Counted from the first letter of the stretch, positions 1 through 8,571 are shown. The stretch: DNA of 25,410 nucleotides from an uncultured Oscillospiraceae bacterium (GCA_900540305.1 UQFL01000026.1:1-25410), one strand, 5' to 3'. Numbers and translations: made by a program. Notes: generated by a model not told the origin, from the sequence alone.

Positions 1-50
1 TACGAGATCAGCCTCGGTCTCGTGGGCTCGGAGATGTGTATAAGAGACAG
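1..50 (+). other. Illumina Nextera i7 adapter (non-genomic)
   Basis: The stretch ends with the Tn5 mosaic end used in Nextera libraries (AGATGTGTATAAGAGACAG, positions 32-50). It is preceded by the Read 2 primer part (GTCTCGTGGGCTCGG, 17-31), an 8-base index (CAGCCTCG, 9-16) and the tail of the P7 oligonucleotide (1-8). These parts occur in the order of a library adapter, so this is untrimmed sequencing adapter. Genomic sequence starts at 51. Confidence 0.97.
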
Positions 51-594
51 CCATGTGCACCTCACAAAAGAGGATTTGAACACCCTTTTCGGAGAGGGTT
101 ACGAACTTACAGTTAAAAAAGAGCTTTCACAGCCCGGTCAGTTTGCAAGCAACGAAAGAGTAAAGGTTATCGGCACAAAGGGCGAATTCCCCGCAGTTTC
201 GATTCTCGGCCCTGTAAGAAACGCAACTCAGATTGAGCTTTCACTTACAGACGCCCGTTCAATCGGCGTATCCGCTCCCGTTAGAGAGAGCGGCGATGTT
301 GCAGGCTCAGGCGCTTGCACACTTGTTGGCCCCAAGGGAACAGTTGAACTCAAAGAGGGCGTTATCGCTGCAAAGCGCCACATTCACGCAACCAAGGCAG
401 ACGCTGAAAGAATGGGACTTGAAAACGGACAGATTGTTTCAGTTGAAATTCCCACATCAAACGAGAGAAGTCTTGTTTTCGGCGATGTTGTTGTTCGTGT
501 ATCAGACAGCTATGCACTTGCTATGCATATTGATACTGACGAAGCAAACGCAGCAGGAATGGCTCCCAACTCAATCGGAAAAATCATTAAATAA
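51..594 (+). CDS. pduL: PduL-type phosphate propanoyltransferase, 5' truncated
   Basis: PduL-family phosphotransacylases interconvert acyl-CoA plus phosphate with acyl-phosphate plus CoA (acetyl or propanoyl), and often replace or supplement Pta. The true gene is cut at the contig end. The frame opens in adapter, and the first ten residues of the naive reading (MGSEMCIRDS) are adapter translation. Genuine codons start at 52 with HVHLT, normally part of an N-terminal NRHVHLT/S zinc-binding motif. The second His motif, AAKRHIHATKADAE, lies near genomic residue 115 and is followed by the conserved AERMGLENGQ region. The C-terminus (APNSIGKIIK) looks intact. About 20-40 N-terminal residues are missing, so any microcompartment-targeting peptide cannot be judged. 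No microcompartment gene is visible, so a housekeeping acetate-forming role is equally possible. The family call is strong and the substrate is uncertain. Confidence 0.9.
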
Positions 595-608
595 TTTAAA
601 ATGAAACA

Positions 609-647
609 GGGCGGTTTTGCGAAATTGCAAAACCGCCCTTTATTTTA
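609..647 (+). terminator. Intrinsic terminator after pduL
   Basis: A perfect 12-bp stem, GGGCGGTTTTGC (609-620) with GCAAAACCGCCC (627-638), has a 6-nt loop and is followed by TTTATTTTA. It sits between the convergent pduL and the minus-strand gene ending at 664. The tail on the minus strand is poorer in T, so termination is best supported in the plus direction. Confidence 0.9.
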
Positions 648-663
648 TACATATTATAATAAG

Positions 664-2256
664 TTATCTTCCTGCTTTGATTTTTTCAATCGTATCTTCC
701 GTCTGCGAAATGCCGTTCATAATATCACTGCCCTTATCTGAGGTGCCCTGAACATGGCAAAGTGTAAACTCGGAAGTATCATAATCATCCTCATTGCAGA
801 AATACGGAACCTGATAACCTGTTGTCTTGAATTTGCTTTTATAAGTTTTTTTGCCGTCAAGATAATAGCTGTAATAGCCGTAGTTATTATTTACAACAGC
901 ATTTAAATCTGGAGTGAACACGCCGTTTTCGTCCATTACGCTTATACGGCTTGTGCCTTTCCACACTCTTGATGTGTTTTCGTTATACACATAAGAATTT
1001 CGGCAGTAATTATATTTTTCGCCGTCCTTTTGAAGAATGTAGAACTGATCTGCGCCGTCCTTTTCCTGCATTGTGGAAACACCGTCATTTTCAAGCACTC
1101 TCTGTGCCTTACTGCCGTTCCACCAATAAATTTCAAGCTTATACGCAGGTTCGGTAATCAGTAAATAGTTACCCTTCTTATCCTCGGAGGATACTTTTTT
1201 ATTATATCTGTAAACTGTGAGAAGCTCATCTTTGCCGTCGCCGTTGAAATCAATCAGCTTTACTGTGCAAAGACCGTCTGCAAAGCATATTTTTGATGAA
1301 GAATCGTATTTGGCAACGCCGTATTTAGTATTGTATTTTTCAATAATAGAATAGTAGGCGCTGTACATAAGCTGTTCATCCGTCTTTTGAGCGGAAACGG
1401 CAACCGCCTCGCCCGTGTTGAAATTCTCTATATTATTATCAACAGATTCAGCAATTAGACCAGCCTTATTTTCGCTGATGTAGGAAAGCTTTATAGTTTC
1501 AAAATCAAGCGTATTTACCTCTCCGTCTATGGTATAGGTTTCAGTTACGGTATCAAATGAACATTCTTTTTTAACTTTAAATTCTGAAAAGCTGAGCGTT
1601 AAAAGATTCATTGAGGTATTGTCCTCAGTCGAAAGCTCGCCGATATAATATCTTCCTGAATCGTGATAAATCGTTACCCAGCTGCCAAGGCTGCTGTCGC
1701 CCGCAACGGAATTTGCCTTGCCCGAATAGAGCTTTTGGAATTCGCCGCCGTCATAGCCCCATATTTCAGTATAATATACGCCGTTGTTATTGTATACTGC
1801 CAAAAGTTCGGCGTCACCATCGCCGTTGAAATCCATTTCACGGATATAGGAAAGCCCTGTGAGCATATATTTTGAATCCTCGCCCATATACTGAGTTTTG
1901 CATATGCCGTACTCGGAAACAAGCTGAGTGCAGACAGCGCCTGCGTCCTTGCTGAATTTATCCTCAAACTGATTTGAACTGTGAAGCGCCGTGCCGAAAA
2001 ACACATAGGTAAGTGCAAGCGCAACGGCAAAAACGCACGCCACACTCGCGCCGAATCCGATAGACACTCTGAAAGACGGGATTTTAATATTAACTTTTCC
2101 CGAAGCCATATTAGAAATTAATTTTTTAATATAGCTTTTTCCCTGCCTGAGCATATTTTTGATTTCGTCTTCTGATATTTGGGGCAGTGTTATCTGCCTT
2201 TTGCGTGATACTAAATAATCATCATAATCTTCATCAAAATACTTATGCCACTTCAG
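664..2256 (-). CDS. Membrane-anchored protein with two NGDG (FG-GAP/EF-hand-like) motifs; apparent CTG start
   Basis: The function is not recognised. The first ATG in frame is at 2154, but it has no ribosome binding site. The frame stays open upstream without a stop, and an AGGAGG (2265-2270, minus strand) lies 8 nt before an in-frame CTG at 2256. No ATG, GTG or TTG is available in between, so CTG is the likely start, giving about 530 residues. The N-terminal ~64 residues are charged and cytoplasmic (acidic FDEDYDDY, then basic). One membrane helix follows at about 65-89, then a large external region. Two copies of DFNGDGxxELLxVY (about 142-155 and 336-349) resemble calcium-binding FG-GAP/VCBS loops. 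Aromatic-rich segments (KLEIYWWNGSK, YGYYSYYLDGKK) suggest a beta-rich exported domain. It follows dnaC-like by 64 nt on the same strand and may share its transcript. Confidence 0.8.
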   Translation of the reverse strand: MKWHKYFDEDYDDYLVSRKRQITLPQISEDEIKNMLRQGKSYIKKLISNMASGKVNIKIPSFRVSIGFGASVACVFAVALALTYVFFGTALHSSNQFEDKFSKDAGAVCTQLVSEYGICKTQYMGEDSKYMLTGLSYIREMDFNGDGDAELLAVYNNNGVYYTEIWGYDGGEFQKLYSGKANSVAGDSSLGSWVTIYHDSGRYYIGELSTEDNTSMNLLTLSFSEFKVKKECSFDTVTETYTIDGEVNTLDFETIKLSYISENKAGLIAESVDNNIENFNTGEAVAVSAQKTDEQLMYSAYYSIIEKYNTKYGVAKYDSSSKICFADGLCTVKLIDFNGDGKDELLTVYRYNKKVSSEDKKGNYLLITEPAYKLEIYWWNGSKAQRVLENDGVSTMQEKDGADQFYILQKDGEKYNYCRNSYVYNENTSRVWKGTSRISVMDENGVFTPDLNAVVNNNYGYYSYYLDGKKTYKSKFKTTGYQVPYFCNEDDYDTSEFTLCHVQGTSDKGSDIMNGISQTEDTIEKIKAGR

Positions 2257-2264
2257 ACGCGCCG

Positions 2265-2270
2265 CCTCCT
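2265..2270 (-). promoter_or_regulatory. Ribosome binding site deciding a CTG start
   Basis: On the minus strand this reads AGGAGG, the full anti-Shine-Dalgarno complement, 8 nt upstream of CTG at 2256. The next in-frame ATG is 34 codons further in and has no comparable site, so this element assigns the start of the downstream membrane protein. Confidence 0.7.
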
Positions 2271-2320
2271 TTCAGTTTTATTTAATAAGCATAGCCGCAA
2301 ACTAAGTATGGGCACTTTTT

Positions 2321-3292
2321 CTATTTTATATATCTTATATCATTGCCCTCAAGCACAAGAATTGAATATTCGCCTGCAATTCTGCTTGTGATTCGCTGAT
2401 TATAATCTCTTTCAAGATCCTCAAATGTGAAGTTAGTGCTTATAATAACGGGTTTGCGTTTTAAAAGCCTTGTGTTGATTATATTATAAAGGCAGGCAAC
2501 GGAAAACTGGTTTTTAAATTCCGTGCCAAGGTCATCTATAATAAGCAAATCAGCCGAAAGAACATCATATTCATTATAATATATATTATCCGTTCTGCCG
2601 AAACTTTCGCTCTGCAAATCGGAAAGTATATTCTGCGCACTGCCGTAAACAACGGAATACCCTTTGTTTATCGCAACATTGGCAATCGCAAGGCTGAGAT
2701 GAGTTTTTCCGAGACCCGTGCCGCCCATAAACATCAAATTCGGTGAATGTGCATTGAAAGTCTGCGCATATGTACGGCAGGAATCTAGAATATTCTGCGC
2801 TTTTCTTCTTGGAGAAACGCCGTTTTCAGCAGCCTCTTCGGGGTAGTACTCAACACAAAAACTGTCAAATGTGCAGTCATCAACAGGAGCGATTTTTCTG
2901 ATTGAATTTCTCTCAATCTCTTTTAAAAGCTCCCGGTGGCAGGTGCACATTCTCTCGTTCACAAAGCCTGTATCGTTACACACGGGGCAGGTGTATTTTA
3001 TGGAAAGAGCGTCCTCCTCAAAGCCGTTTTGAACGAGAAGCGCCTTTTTCCTTTCCTGAAGCTTTTTGCTCTGCGCCTGAAGTTTTTCAACTTCTGCTTT
3101 CGGGTCCTCGCTTCTGAAAAGCAAAAATGAAATTGAATATCCTATTCTTGAAAGCTCTGCCTGAATTTCAGAAAGCTCCGGTATTTTTTCCATTGCACGG
3201 CGTATTCTGTCCTGCTGGTCAAGCATAGCGCCGTCACGCCTTTTCTGCAATATATTTATGGCTTTTTGATATACAGAATTTTTGTATGCCAT
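2321..3292 (-). CDS. DnaC/DnaI-type replicative helicase loader (AAA+ ATPase)
   Basis: 323 residues. Loaders of this family place the replicative helicase on DNA at origins or stalled forks. The N-terminal half is helical and charged (about 20-95). It is followed by a zinc-binding module with CPVC (102-105) and CTC (116-118). The C-terminal AAA+ domain has Walker A GGTGLGKT (190-197), Walker B LLIIDDLG (249-256), an STN sensor-1-like stretch (285-287) and an RITSRI segment near 300-305 typical of the arginine-finger region. The zinc module plus AAA+ layout matches Firmicute DnaC/DnaI loaders rather than transposon IstB proteins, and no transposase is nearby. It lies 26 nt downstream of dnaD on the same strand, the usual primosomal pairing in Clostridia. 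Confidence 0.92.
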   Translation of the reverse strand: MAYKNSVYQKAINILQKRRDGAMLDQQDRIRRAMEKIPELSEIQAELSRIGYSISFLLFRSEDPKAEVEKLQAQSKKLQERKKALLVQNGFEEDALSIKYTCPVCNDTGFVNERMCTCHRELLKEIERNSIRKIAPVDDCTFDSFCVEYYPEEAAENGVSPRRKAQNILDSCRTYAQTFNAHSPNLMFMGGTGLGKTHLSLAIANVAINKGYSVVYGSAQNILSDLQSESFGRTDNIYYNEYDVLSADLLIIDDLGTEFKNQFSVACLYNIINTRLLKRKPVIISTNFTFEDLERDYNQRITSRIAGEYSILVLEGNDIRYIK

Positions 3293-3318
3293 TTTATCTA
3301 CCTTTTCCTTTTAAAATA

Positions 3319-4413
3319 TCAATACTTGATTTCAGTATTATTCATTGCGTCTTTTTTAATCTTTTCAAGGTCATAAGTAGGCTTTCTGCTGATTTCGCCC
3401 GTCTTTGACTTACTCGGTGCGTCCTTTTCCTGCTTGCGTTTTTCAAAACGCTCCTTTTCCTCTTCAACCTGCTGAAGATTTTCTATGCCAGCCTTTTTCC
3501 AGTTTTTAAGAATTTTATCAACATAGCGGAGATTGGGGGCGTCTATATTCTCGTTCATTTCCTCTATTGCTCGGAAAATAAGTTCCCTTGAAAAATCGTT
3601 TTTCCAGCGGATAATCATTTCTCTTTGTGACGGAGTGGGAGACGCTTTTTGAAGCTGAGCCGCCTCTTTTATATCGTTCCAAAGGGCAGTTGAATTTTCA
3701 AGCTCGCTTATTTTAACTTCCGCCTGAGCAACGGTATCTATCCCCTCTGAAAGCCAGTTTTCAGCAATCTTGTAAAAATAGCCGGGGCTTACCGCTCTGC
3801 CCGATTTTCTTTCGTTTCTGCAATAGACAAGGAGCATAAGCACGATTTCAGGGCGCATTCCGTAAAACTCAACAAGATTCACAATCATTTCCTGCTCTGA
3901 ATGGCTTATAGTTCTGCCGTATGTAATCTGTGCCTCGTTGAGTAAATCCTCAAGTTCGGGGCGCTGAGTTGTAATCTTAACGATTTCCGCAGGGGTGAGT
4001 GTCGGCGCTGAAATATCAAGCTTTGCTTTTGCCGTGCTTTTTTCCTCTTTTTTATCCGCCTGCTGCAAAACAGGTTTTACAGTTTCGGGTGTTTTGGGAG
4101 TGCTTTTTATTTCTGTTTTTTCTCTGCTCTCCGCTTTAAATGAAGTTTGAGCCGCCGCTTCAGTATCGCCCTTTAAAACAGCAACACCCTCTGCAACCCA
4201 AAAATCCATAATATTCTCAGCGTCAGCAACTGTTATTCCGAGCTTTTTCGCAATATCCGCCGAAGAGCACACGCCGTTGTTGCTGAGAATGAAAAGCAGA
4301 GCCTTTATCTGATATTCACTTGCAAGTTTTATATATTTATCCGCAACCGCAAGGGGGACTGAAAACATTCCGCCATCCCACACTGAGCCGATTGGCACTA
4401 TTTGATAATCCAT
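3319..4413 (-). CDS. dnaD: DnaD-domain primosomal protein
   Basis: 364 residues. DnaD acts with DnaB/DnaI-type proteins in primosome assembly for chromosome initiation and restart in low-GC Gram-positives. The N-terminal part (about 1-80) reads as a winged-helix domain (IKALLFILSNNGVCSSADIAKKLGI). A Lys/Thr/Pro-rich linker follows (about 85-140). Two DnaB_2/DnaD C-terminal-type domains follow: one around 155-225 (LLNEAQITYGRTISHSEQEMI, then GYFYKIAENW), and one around 258-310 ending in YVDKILKNW (297-305), the family's YxxxILxNW motif. The tail is charged. It is first in the minus-strand unit with a good promoter at 4466-4494. Having two DnaD-type domains is common in clostridial members. Confidence 0.9.
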   Translation of the reverse strand: MDYQIVPIGSVWDGGMFSVPLAVADKYIKLASEYQIKALLFILSNNGVCSSADIAKKLGITVADAENIMDFWVAEGVAVLKGDTEAAAQTSFKAESREKTEIKSTPKTPETVKPVLQQADKKEEKSTAKAKLDISAPTLTPAEIVKITTQRPELEDLLNEAQITYGRTISHSEQEMIVNLVEFYGMRPEIVLMLLVYCRNERKSGRAVSPGYFYKIAENWLSEGIDTVAQAEVKISELENSTALWNDIKEAAQLQKASPTPSQREMIIRWKNDFSRELIFRAIEEMNENIDAPNLRYVDKILKNWKKAGIENLQQVEEEKERFEKRKQEKDAPSKSKTGEISRKPTYDLEKIKKDAMNNTEIKY

Positions 4414-4465
4414 AATATTCCCGCTTCTTTACACTACTTTTATATGAACATATTTACACAAACTA

Positions 4466-4494
4466 ATTTTAGCAAAAACCTTTTGCAATGTAAA
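4466..4494 (-). promoter_or_regulatory. Sigma-A-type promoter for dnaD unit
   Basis: On the minus strand, TTTACA (4494-4489), a 17-nt spacer and TAAAAT (4471-4466), with a TG extended -10 (TGCTAAAAT). Transcription would start near 4459, about 45 nt before the dnaD ATG. It is divergent from the tRNA promoter. Confidence 0.75.
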
Positions 4495-4527
4495 TAGATA
4501 ATTATGTAAGATTTTTTCAATTTGGTG

Positions 4528-4556
4528 TTGACAAACAGGCATACATTCGTTATAAT
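4528..4556 (+). promoter_or_regulatory. Consensus sigma-A promoter of tRNA-Gly
   Basis: TTGACA (4528-4533), a 17-nt spacer and TATAAT (4551-4556): both hexamers are perfect. The expected start, about 4563, is only a few bases before the tRNA, as usual for strong stable-RNA promoters. Confidence 0.93.
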
Positions 4557-4569
4557 TCTATTACAGTTT

Positions 4570-4645
4570 GCGGATTTAGCTCATCCGGTAGAGCGCCACC
4601 TTGCCAAGGTGGAGGTGGCGAGTTCGAGTCTCGTAATCCGCTCCA
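4570..4645 (+). tRNA. tRNA-Gly (anticodon GCC)
   Basis: Cloverleaf by eye: acceptor GCGGATT (4570-4576) pairs with AATCCGC (4635-4641). The D-stem GCTC/GAGC has GG in the loop. Anticodon stem CCACC (4596-4600)/GGTGG (4608-4612) holds loop TTGCCAA, with anticodon GCC at 4603-4605. The T-arm GCGAG/CTCGT has loop TTCGAGT. Discriminator T is at 4642 and CCA is encoded at 4643-4645. A promoter and a terminator flank it, so it is a single-gene transcript. Confidence 0.96.
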
Positions 4646-4646
4646 C

Positions 4647-4680
4647 AAGCCATCCTTCACCGGATGGCTTTTATTTTTTT
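4647..4680 (+). terminator. Intrinsic terminator of tRNA-Gly
   Basis: Stem AAGCCATCC (4647-4655) with GGATGGCTT (4662-4670), 6-nt loop, followed by a T-rich tail (4671-4680). It directly follows the tRNA CCA end. Confidence 0.93.
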
Positions 4681-4729
4681 CATCCGCTATTTTAACAGAT
4701 GCTTATATGCGTGAAAAAGGAGAATAAAA

Positions 4730-7603
4730 ATGAATAAACGCTCCGGCTTAAAGCTTAATTCAGCAAAAAACTTTTTCGGCTCTTACTTTTTTCTTTACAC
4801 CGTTTTCTTTATATTCGTTTGCACGGGAGTTTTCATTTATTTTGCTCAAACAAGAACTTCCCTTGTGTGGGACCCTGACGGCACTGCTCAGCACTTCACC
4901 GTGTTTGCATATTACGGTGAATACCTGAGAGAGCTTATTTCAAATTTTCTTTCGGGCAATTTTGCAATAAAACAGTTTGACTTTTCAATAGGGCTCGGTT
5001 CCGATGTTTTGACATCTATGCACTACTATGCAATCGGCGACCCGCTCAATCTTTTATCTGTTTTTGTGCCTGTTAAATATTCTGCTTACGGATTTTCTGC
5101 GCTCATTTTGCTCAGATACTACCTTTCAGGGCTTTCATTCTGCGCGCTTGCCAAATACAAAAATGTTTCTAAACTCGGCGCACTGAGCGGTGCGGCGCTG
5201 TATATGTTTACAGCATACACAATGTATATGGCGGTTCGCCACCCGTCTTTCCTTTCTCCGATGATATATTTTCCGCTTCTCATACTCGGAGTTGAAATGA
5301 TTTTTGACAGAAAAAGGCCTTACCTTTTTGTATTATCCGTATTTCTTATGGCGGCAAGCAGCTTTTACTTTTTCTATGTTGTTACGCTGTTTATAATGCT
5401 TTATATATTTGTAAGACTGTTTTTCGTTTATAAAAAGAATTTCATCAAGGGATTTTTCACAAGCCTTTTAAGATTCGCTTCTCTTTACATACTGGGCGTT
5501 TTGATGGCGGCAGTGATTTTCCTGCCAATCGTTTCCGTTTTCCTCTCTTCGGGAAGAGCAGGAGTTGAATATCCCCTTTCGGCTTTGTTTGACACGGAAT
5601 ATTACAAACAATTTTTAACTGCGTTTACTGATTTTAAACCTATCGCAAACAACACGCTTATGGGCTTTACCTCACTCGGTATCGCAGGCGTAATAATGTT
5701 GTTTCTCAGCAGGAAAAAGCATTATTTTCTCAAGGTTTCGTTTATTATTCTCACGGTTATGATGATGATACCTGCCGTGGGCAAAATTGCAAACGGTTTT
5801 TCCTATGTTGTTAACAGATGGACATGGGCGTACGCCCTTTGCGTTGCGTTTATCTTTGCAGTAAGCGTTTCGGAAATAAAGAATTTCTCGCTCAAAAAAT
5901 CAATTGTTCTGTGCGTTGCGGCGGCAGGATATACCGCTTTAAGATGCGCACCCGAGGGCAGAGTATCAAGCGCAGGGCTTGTTGCGTGCGCACTCTTTGT
6001 AGGCTTTGCCGTTCTCTGCTTTGCAAGAGCTTTGGCTGTTTACATCATTGAGCACTTTGACAAAATCAAAAATGCGCTTAAATTTATAACTCCAAAGCGA
6101 GTAAACAGACTTTTCAGGCTTGTTTCTGCCTGCGCAGTCTGCGTTGCAGTTTGTGCAAACGCATTTTTCATTTACAGTCAGGGTCAAACAGCATTTACAA
6201 ACAAGTTTTTAACTTTCAAAAGCGCAAATGCTTTTGCCGCAGACAATTCTTTCCTCGGTCTGGCTGAAATTCAGAATACGCAGACAGCGATTGAGCGATA
6301 TGAACTTCACTCAAAAAGTATATCATATGATGACAGAAACGCCGCAATGCTAAACAAAACATTTTCAAACACAGCGTATCTGAGTATGATAGACGGAAAT
6401 TTAAGTCAGTTCCAAAAAGAGATGGGAAAAATTCACTCAAACTACTCTATGATTGATTCCAGTTCTGCCGACCCGTTCATAAACACCGTGGAAAACGCAA
6501 GATGGCTTGCACTTCCGTCAGGTTATGCTGAAAATACTTTTTCCGCATCTGAAAAACCCGTTGGAAATGTCAGCAACACCTCGGGTTCAAAACTTGATGT
6601 GTACGAAAACGAGTATTATGTTAATTTCGGCGCAGCTTATGACAAGGCTATATCTCAGGAACAGTACGATTCTCTTTCTTCCGTTGAAAAAAGACAAGCT
6701 ATGGTTCAGGCGGTTTGCATTAACGACGAAAATGTATCTAACACCGATATTTCGGCGCTTGACCTTGAGCAGAGTATCAGCGACTGTGTTGTAAACGGCA
6801 CGGACGGTGTGGCGGTTTCCGACGGAAAAATTGTTGTGTCCGAAGATAAAACAAAACTTACCGCTGATGTGAAAACACAGAAAAACTGCCAGATTTATCT
6901 TGTTTTCACAAACCTTCAATATGAATCTGTAAGCAAAGAAGTTCTTATGAAAGAAACAGACCCAAAGGGTTATGAAGCCCTTTCAGACGGCGAAAAGGCT
7001 GAGCTTGCACAAAACACTCTTAATTTTGAGCCGAAAACAATTTCTTCCATAAAAATCAGTTGTGAATCGGGCGCAGAAAATATTTCCACTATGACACCTA
7101 ATCACGATTATTACAGCGGTATTACCGATTACACAGTAAACCTCGGTTGCAGTGACAAAGATATCAACAGCATTGAGCTTGAATTCAACAGCGGAATATA
7201 CACTTATGATAAAATGCAGGTTGTAAGTGTGCCGATGGGTGATTTTGAAAAACAGACAAATGCTCTGAACACCGAACATCTTGAAAACCTCAAGCTTGAA
7301 ACAAACAAAATAAGCGGTACTATTTCCTGCAGTTCGGACAAATGGTTATACCTTTCCATTCCGTACAGCACAAACTGGAGCGCTTATGTTGACGGAGAAG
7401 AGGTTGAAATTGAGCGTGCCAACACGGCATTCTGCGCAGTTCAGATTTCTCAGGGCGAACACACCGTTGAACTGAAATACAGCAATAAAATAATCAAATT
7501 GTGCTCCGCAGTCAGCGCAGTCGGTGTACTCAGTTTCGGCGCTCTTGTTTACATTTCTGAAAAAAGAAAGAAAAACGCAAAAGACATTTACAGACTTCCC
7601 TAA
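4730..7603 (+). CDS. YfhO-family polytopic membrane protein
   Basis: 957 residues. YfhO proteins are GT-C-fold membrane proteins linked in Bacillus and Listeria to glycosylation of teichoic acids and related envelope polymers; the substrate here is unknown. A first membrane helix (about 17-40) is followed by an external loop with the typical DPDGTAQH sequence near 48-55 and an FSIGLGSDVLTSMHYYAIGDPLN segment, characteristic of the family. Many further hydrophobic helices run to about residue 485. A large outer-face domain (about 490-920) follows, then a last helix (about 925-945) and a basic tail. The start is set by AAGGAG shortly before ATG. Only 49 nt separate it from the tRNA terminator, and I see no clear separate promoter there. 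A long hairpin terminates the gene. Confidence 0.88.
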   Translation: MNKRSGLKLNSAKNFFGSYFFLYTVFFIFVCTGVFIYFAQTRTSLVWDPDGTAQHFTVFAYYGEYLRELISNFLSGNFAIKQFDFSIGLGSDVLTSMHYYAIGDPLNLLSVFVPVKYSAYGFSALILLRYYLSGLSFCALAKYKNVSKLGALSGAALYMFTAYTMYMAVRHPSFLSPMIYFPLLILGVEMIFDRKRPYLFVLSVFLMAASSFYFFYVVTLFIMLYIFVRLFFVYKKNFIKGFFTSLLRFASLYILGVLMAAVIFLPIVSVFLSSGRAGVEYPLSALFDTEYYKQFLTAFTDFKPIANNTLMGFTSLGIAGVIMLFLSRKKHYFLKVSFIILTVMMMIPAVGKIANGFSYVVNRWTWAYALCVAFIFAVSVSEIKNFSLKKSIVLCVAAAGYTALRCAPEGRVSSAGLVACALFVGFAVLCFARALAVYIIEHFDKIKNALKFITPKRVNRLFRLVSACAVCVAVCANAFFIYSQGQTAFTNKFLTFKSANAFAADNSFLGLAEIQNTQTAIERYELHSKSISYDDRNAAMLNKTFSNTAYLSMIDGNLSQFQKEMGKIHSNYSMIDSSSADPFINTVENARWLALPSGYAENTFSASEKPVGNVSNTSGSKLDVYENEYYVNFGAAYDKAISQEQYDSLSSVEKRQAMVQAVCINDENVSNTDISALDLEQSISDCVVNGTDGVAVSDGKIVVSEDKTKLTADVKTQKNCQIYLVFTNLQYESVSKEVLMKETDPKGYEALSDGEKAELAQNTLNFEPKTISSIKISCESGAENISTMTPNHDYYSGITDYTVNLGCSDKDINSIELEFNSGIYTYDKMQVVSVPMGDFEKQTNALNTEHLENLKLETNKISGTISCSSDKWLYLSIPYSTNWSAYVDGEEVEIERANTAFCAVQISQGEHTVELKYSNKIIKLCSAVSAVGVLSFGALVYISEKRKKNAKDIYRLP

Positions 7604-7610
7604 AACAATT

Positions 7611-7660
7611 AGGCTGTGAAGAAAAGCATTAACAGTGCAGTTCTTCACAGCCTTTTTTAT
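7611..7660 (+). terminator. Intrinsic terminator, copy 1 of a related pair
   Basis: A perfect 13-bp stem, AGGCTGTGAAGAA (7611-7623) with TTCTTCACAGCCT (7641-7653), and then a T-run. The 17-nt loop can itself pair (GCA with TGC, near 7626-7638). It lies between convergent genes. The same outer sequence and a 17-nt loop recur at 13782-13828. Confidence 0.9.
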
Positions 7661-8571
7661 TCGTCAAATACGGTTGTTATAATTTTGGGGGCGTGGGGCG
7701 GAGAGTAATCAAAGCGGTCTATATGGTCGCTCTTCACAAAATATGTAAGCTCCTGCGCCATTTCCGCCTCCTCAAAAGCTTCAACTATTACAAGTTTAAT
7801 CTTCATCTTATCGGGCAAAACAGATTTTATGTAAACGGCAACGCGCTGACCCTCAAAAAGATAGTCGCACGGCTCCGCAAGCCCTGCAAGATTCGGCATA
7901 AGTTCAACAAAAACGCCGTATGTTTCAATGCTTCTCACCGTTCCAGTAACGGTTTCACCTGGCTCAAAAAGCATTGCGTTTTCCGTCCAAGTGCCGAGCA
8001 GTTCTTTCAGCGAAAAAGTTAATTTGTTCGGCTCTCTTTTTCGCAGAACAACTTTTATATTTTCACCCTCATACAGTCTTTCACGGGGATGATTTATGCG
8101 TGAAACGGAGAGCATATCTATCGGGATAAGAGCGTTTATGCCTGCTCCTATATCTATAAACGCACCGAATTTTTCAAGGTGCGTTACTCTTGCGTCTATT
8201 ATATCGCCCTCTCGCAGGTTATCTATAAAACTCTTTTTACAGCCGAGCTGAACAGCTTTTCGGGACAGAATTGCGCTGATAATTCCCGTATCGTCCCTCT
8301 GAAAGCCGAGGATTGTAAAGCACACGGGTTTATTTACTTTTGATATGAGGGCAATATCTCTTGTTGAGCCGTCATCTATTCCTATTGCGCCCTCCTCCCT
8401 CGGTATAACCCCTCTGATAATTCCGAGGTCAACATGCAGGTTATGCCCGCTGTCGCACAAAAGCACTCTCGATTCAATTACACTGCCGTTCATCATGGCT
8501 ATTTTAACATCCTCCAGAGTGTCAAAAGTGCGCAAAAGCGAGGCATTCTGACCTTCGGGATAAAATTTCAT
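7657..8571 (-). CDS. S1 domain RNA-binding protein (S1-like, three repeats)
   Basis: 304 residues from the chosen start. S1 domains are OB folds that bind single-stranded RNA; short multi-S1 proteins of this kind in Clostridia are often named as ribosomal protein S1 homologues. A degenerate first repeat spans about 28-103 (GSVIESRVLLCDSGHNLHVDLG). A clear second spans about 122-192 (GDIIDARVTHLEKFGAFIDI, ending NKLTFSLKELLGTW). A third spans about 206-262 (GETVTGTVRSIETYGVFVEL). The start at 8571 (MKFYPEGQ) is preferred because AAAGAGAG precedes it. The frame extends to an ATG at 8634 that has no ribosome binding site. It lies alone, divergent from the murI operon and convergent with the YfhO gene. 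Confidence 0.85.
   Translation of the reverse strand: MKFYPEGQNASLLRTFDTLEDVKIAMMNGSVIESRVLLCDSGHNLHVDLGIIRGVIPREEGAIGIDDGSTRDIALISKVNKPVCFTILGFQRDDTGIISAILSRKAVQLGCKKSFIDNLREGDIIDARVTHLEKFGAFIDIGAGINALIPIDMLSVSRINHPRERLYEGENIKVVLRKREPNKLTFSLKELLGTWTENAMLFEPGETVTGTVRSIETYGVFVELMPNLAGLAEPCDYLFEGQRVAVYIKSVLPDKMKIKLVIVEAFEEAEMAQELTYFVKSDHIDRFDYSPPHAPKIITTVFDE

Noticed and set aside
22..51. GTG start at 22 for the PduL protein
   Set aside because: The codons lie in sequencing adapter, not in the genome.
2321..3292. IstB transposition helper instead of a helicase loader
   Set aside because: No transposase or terminal repeats. The zinc module and dnaD neighbour point to the replication loader.
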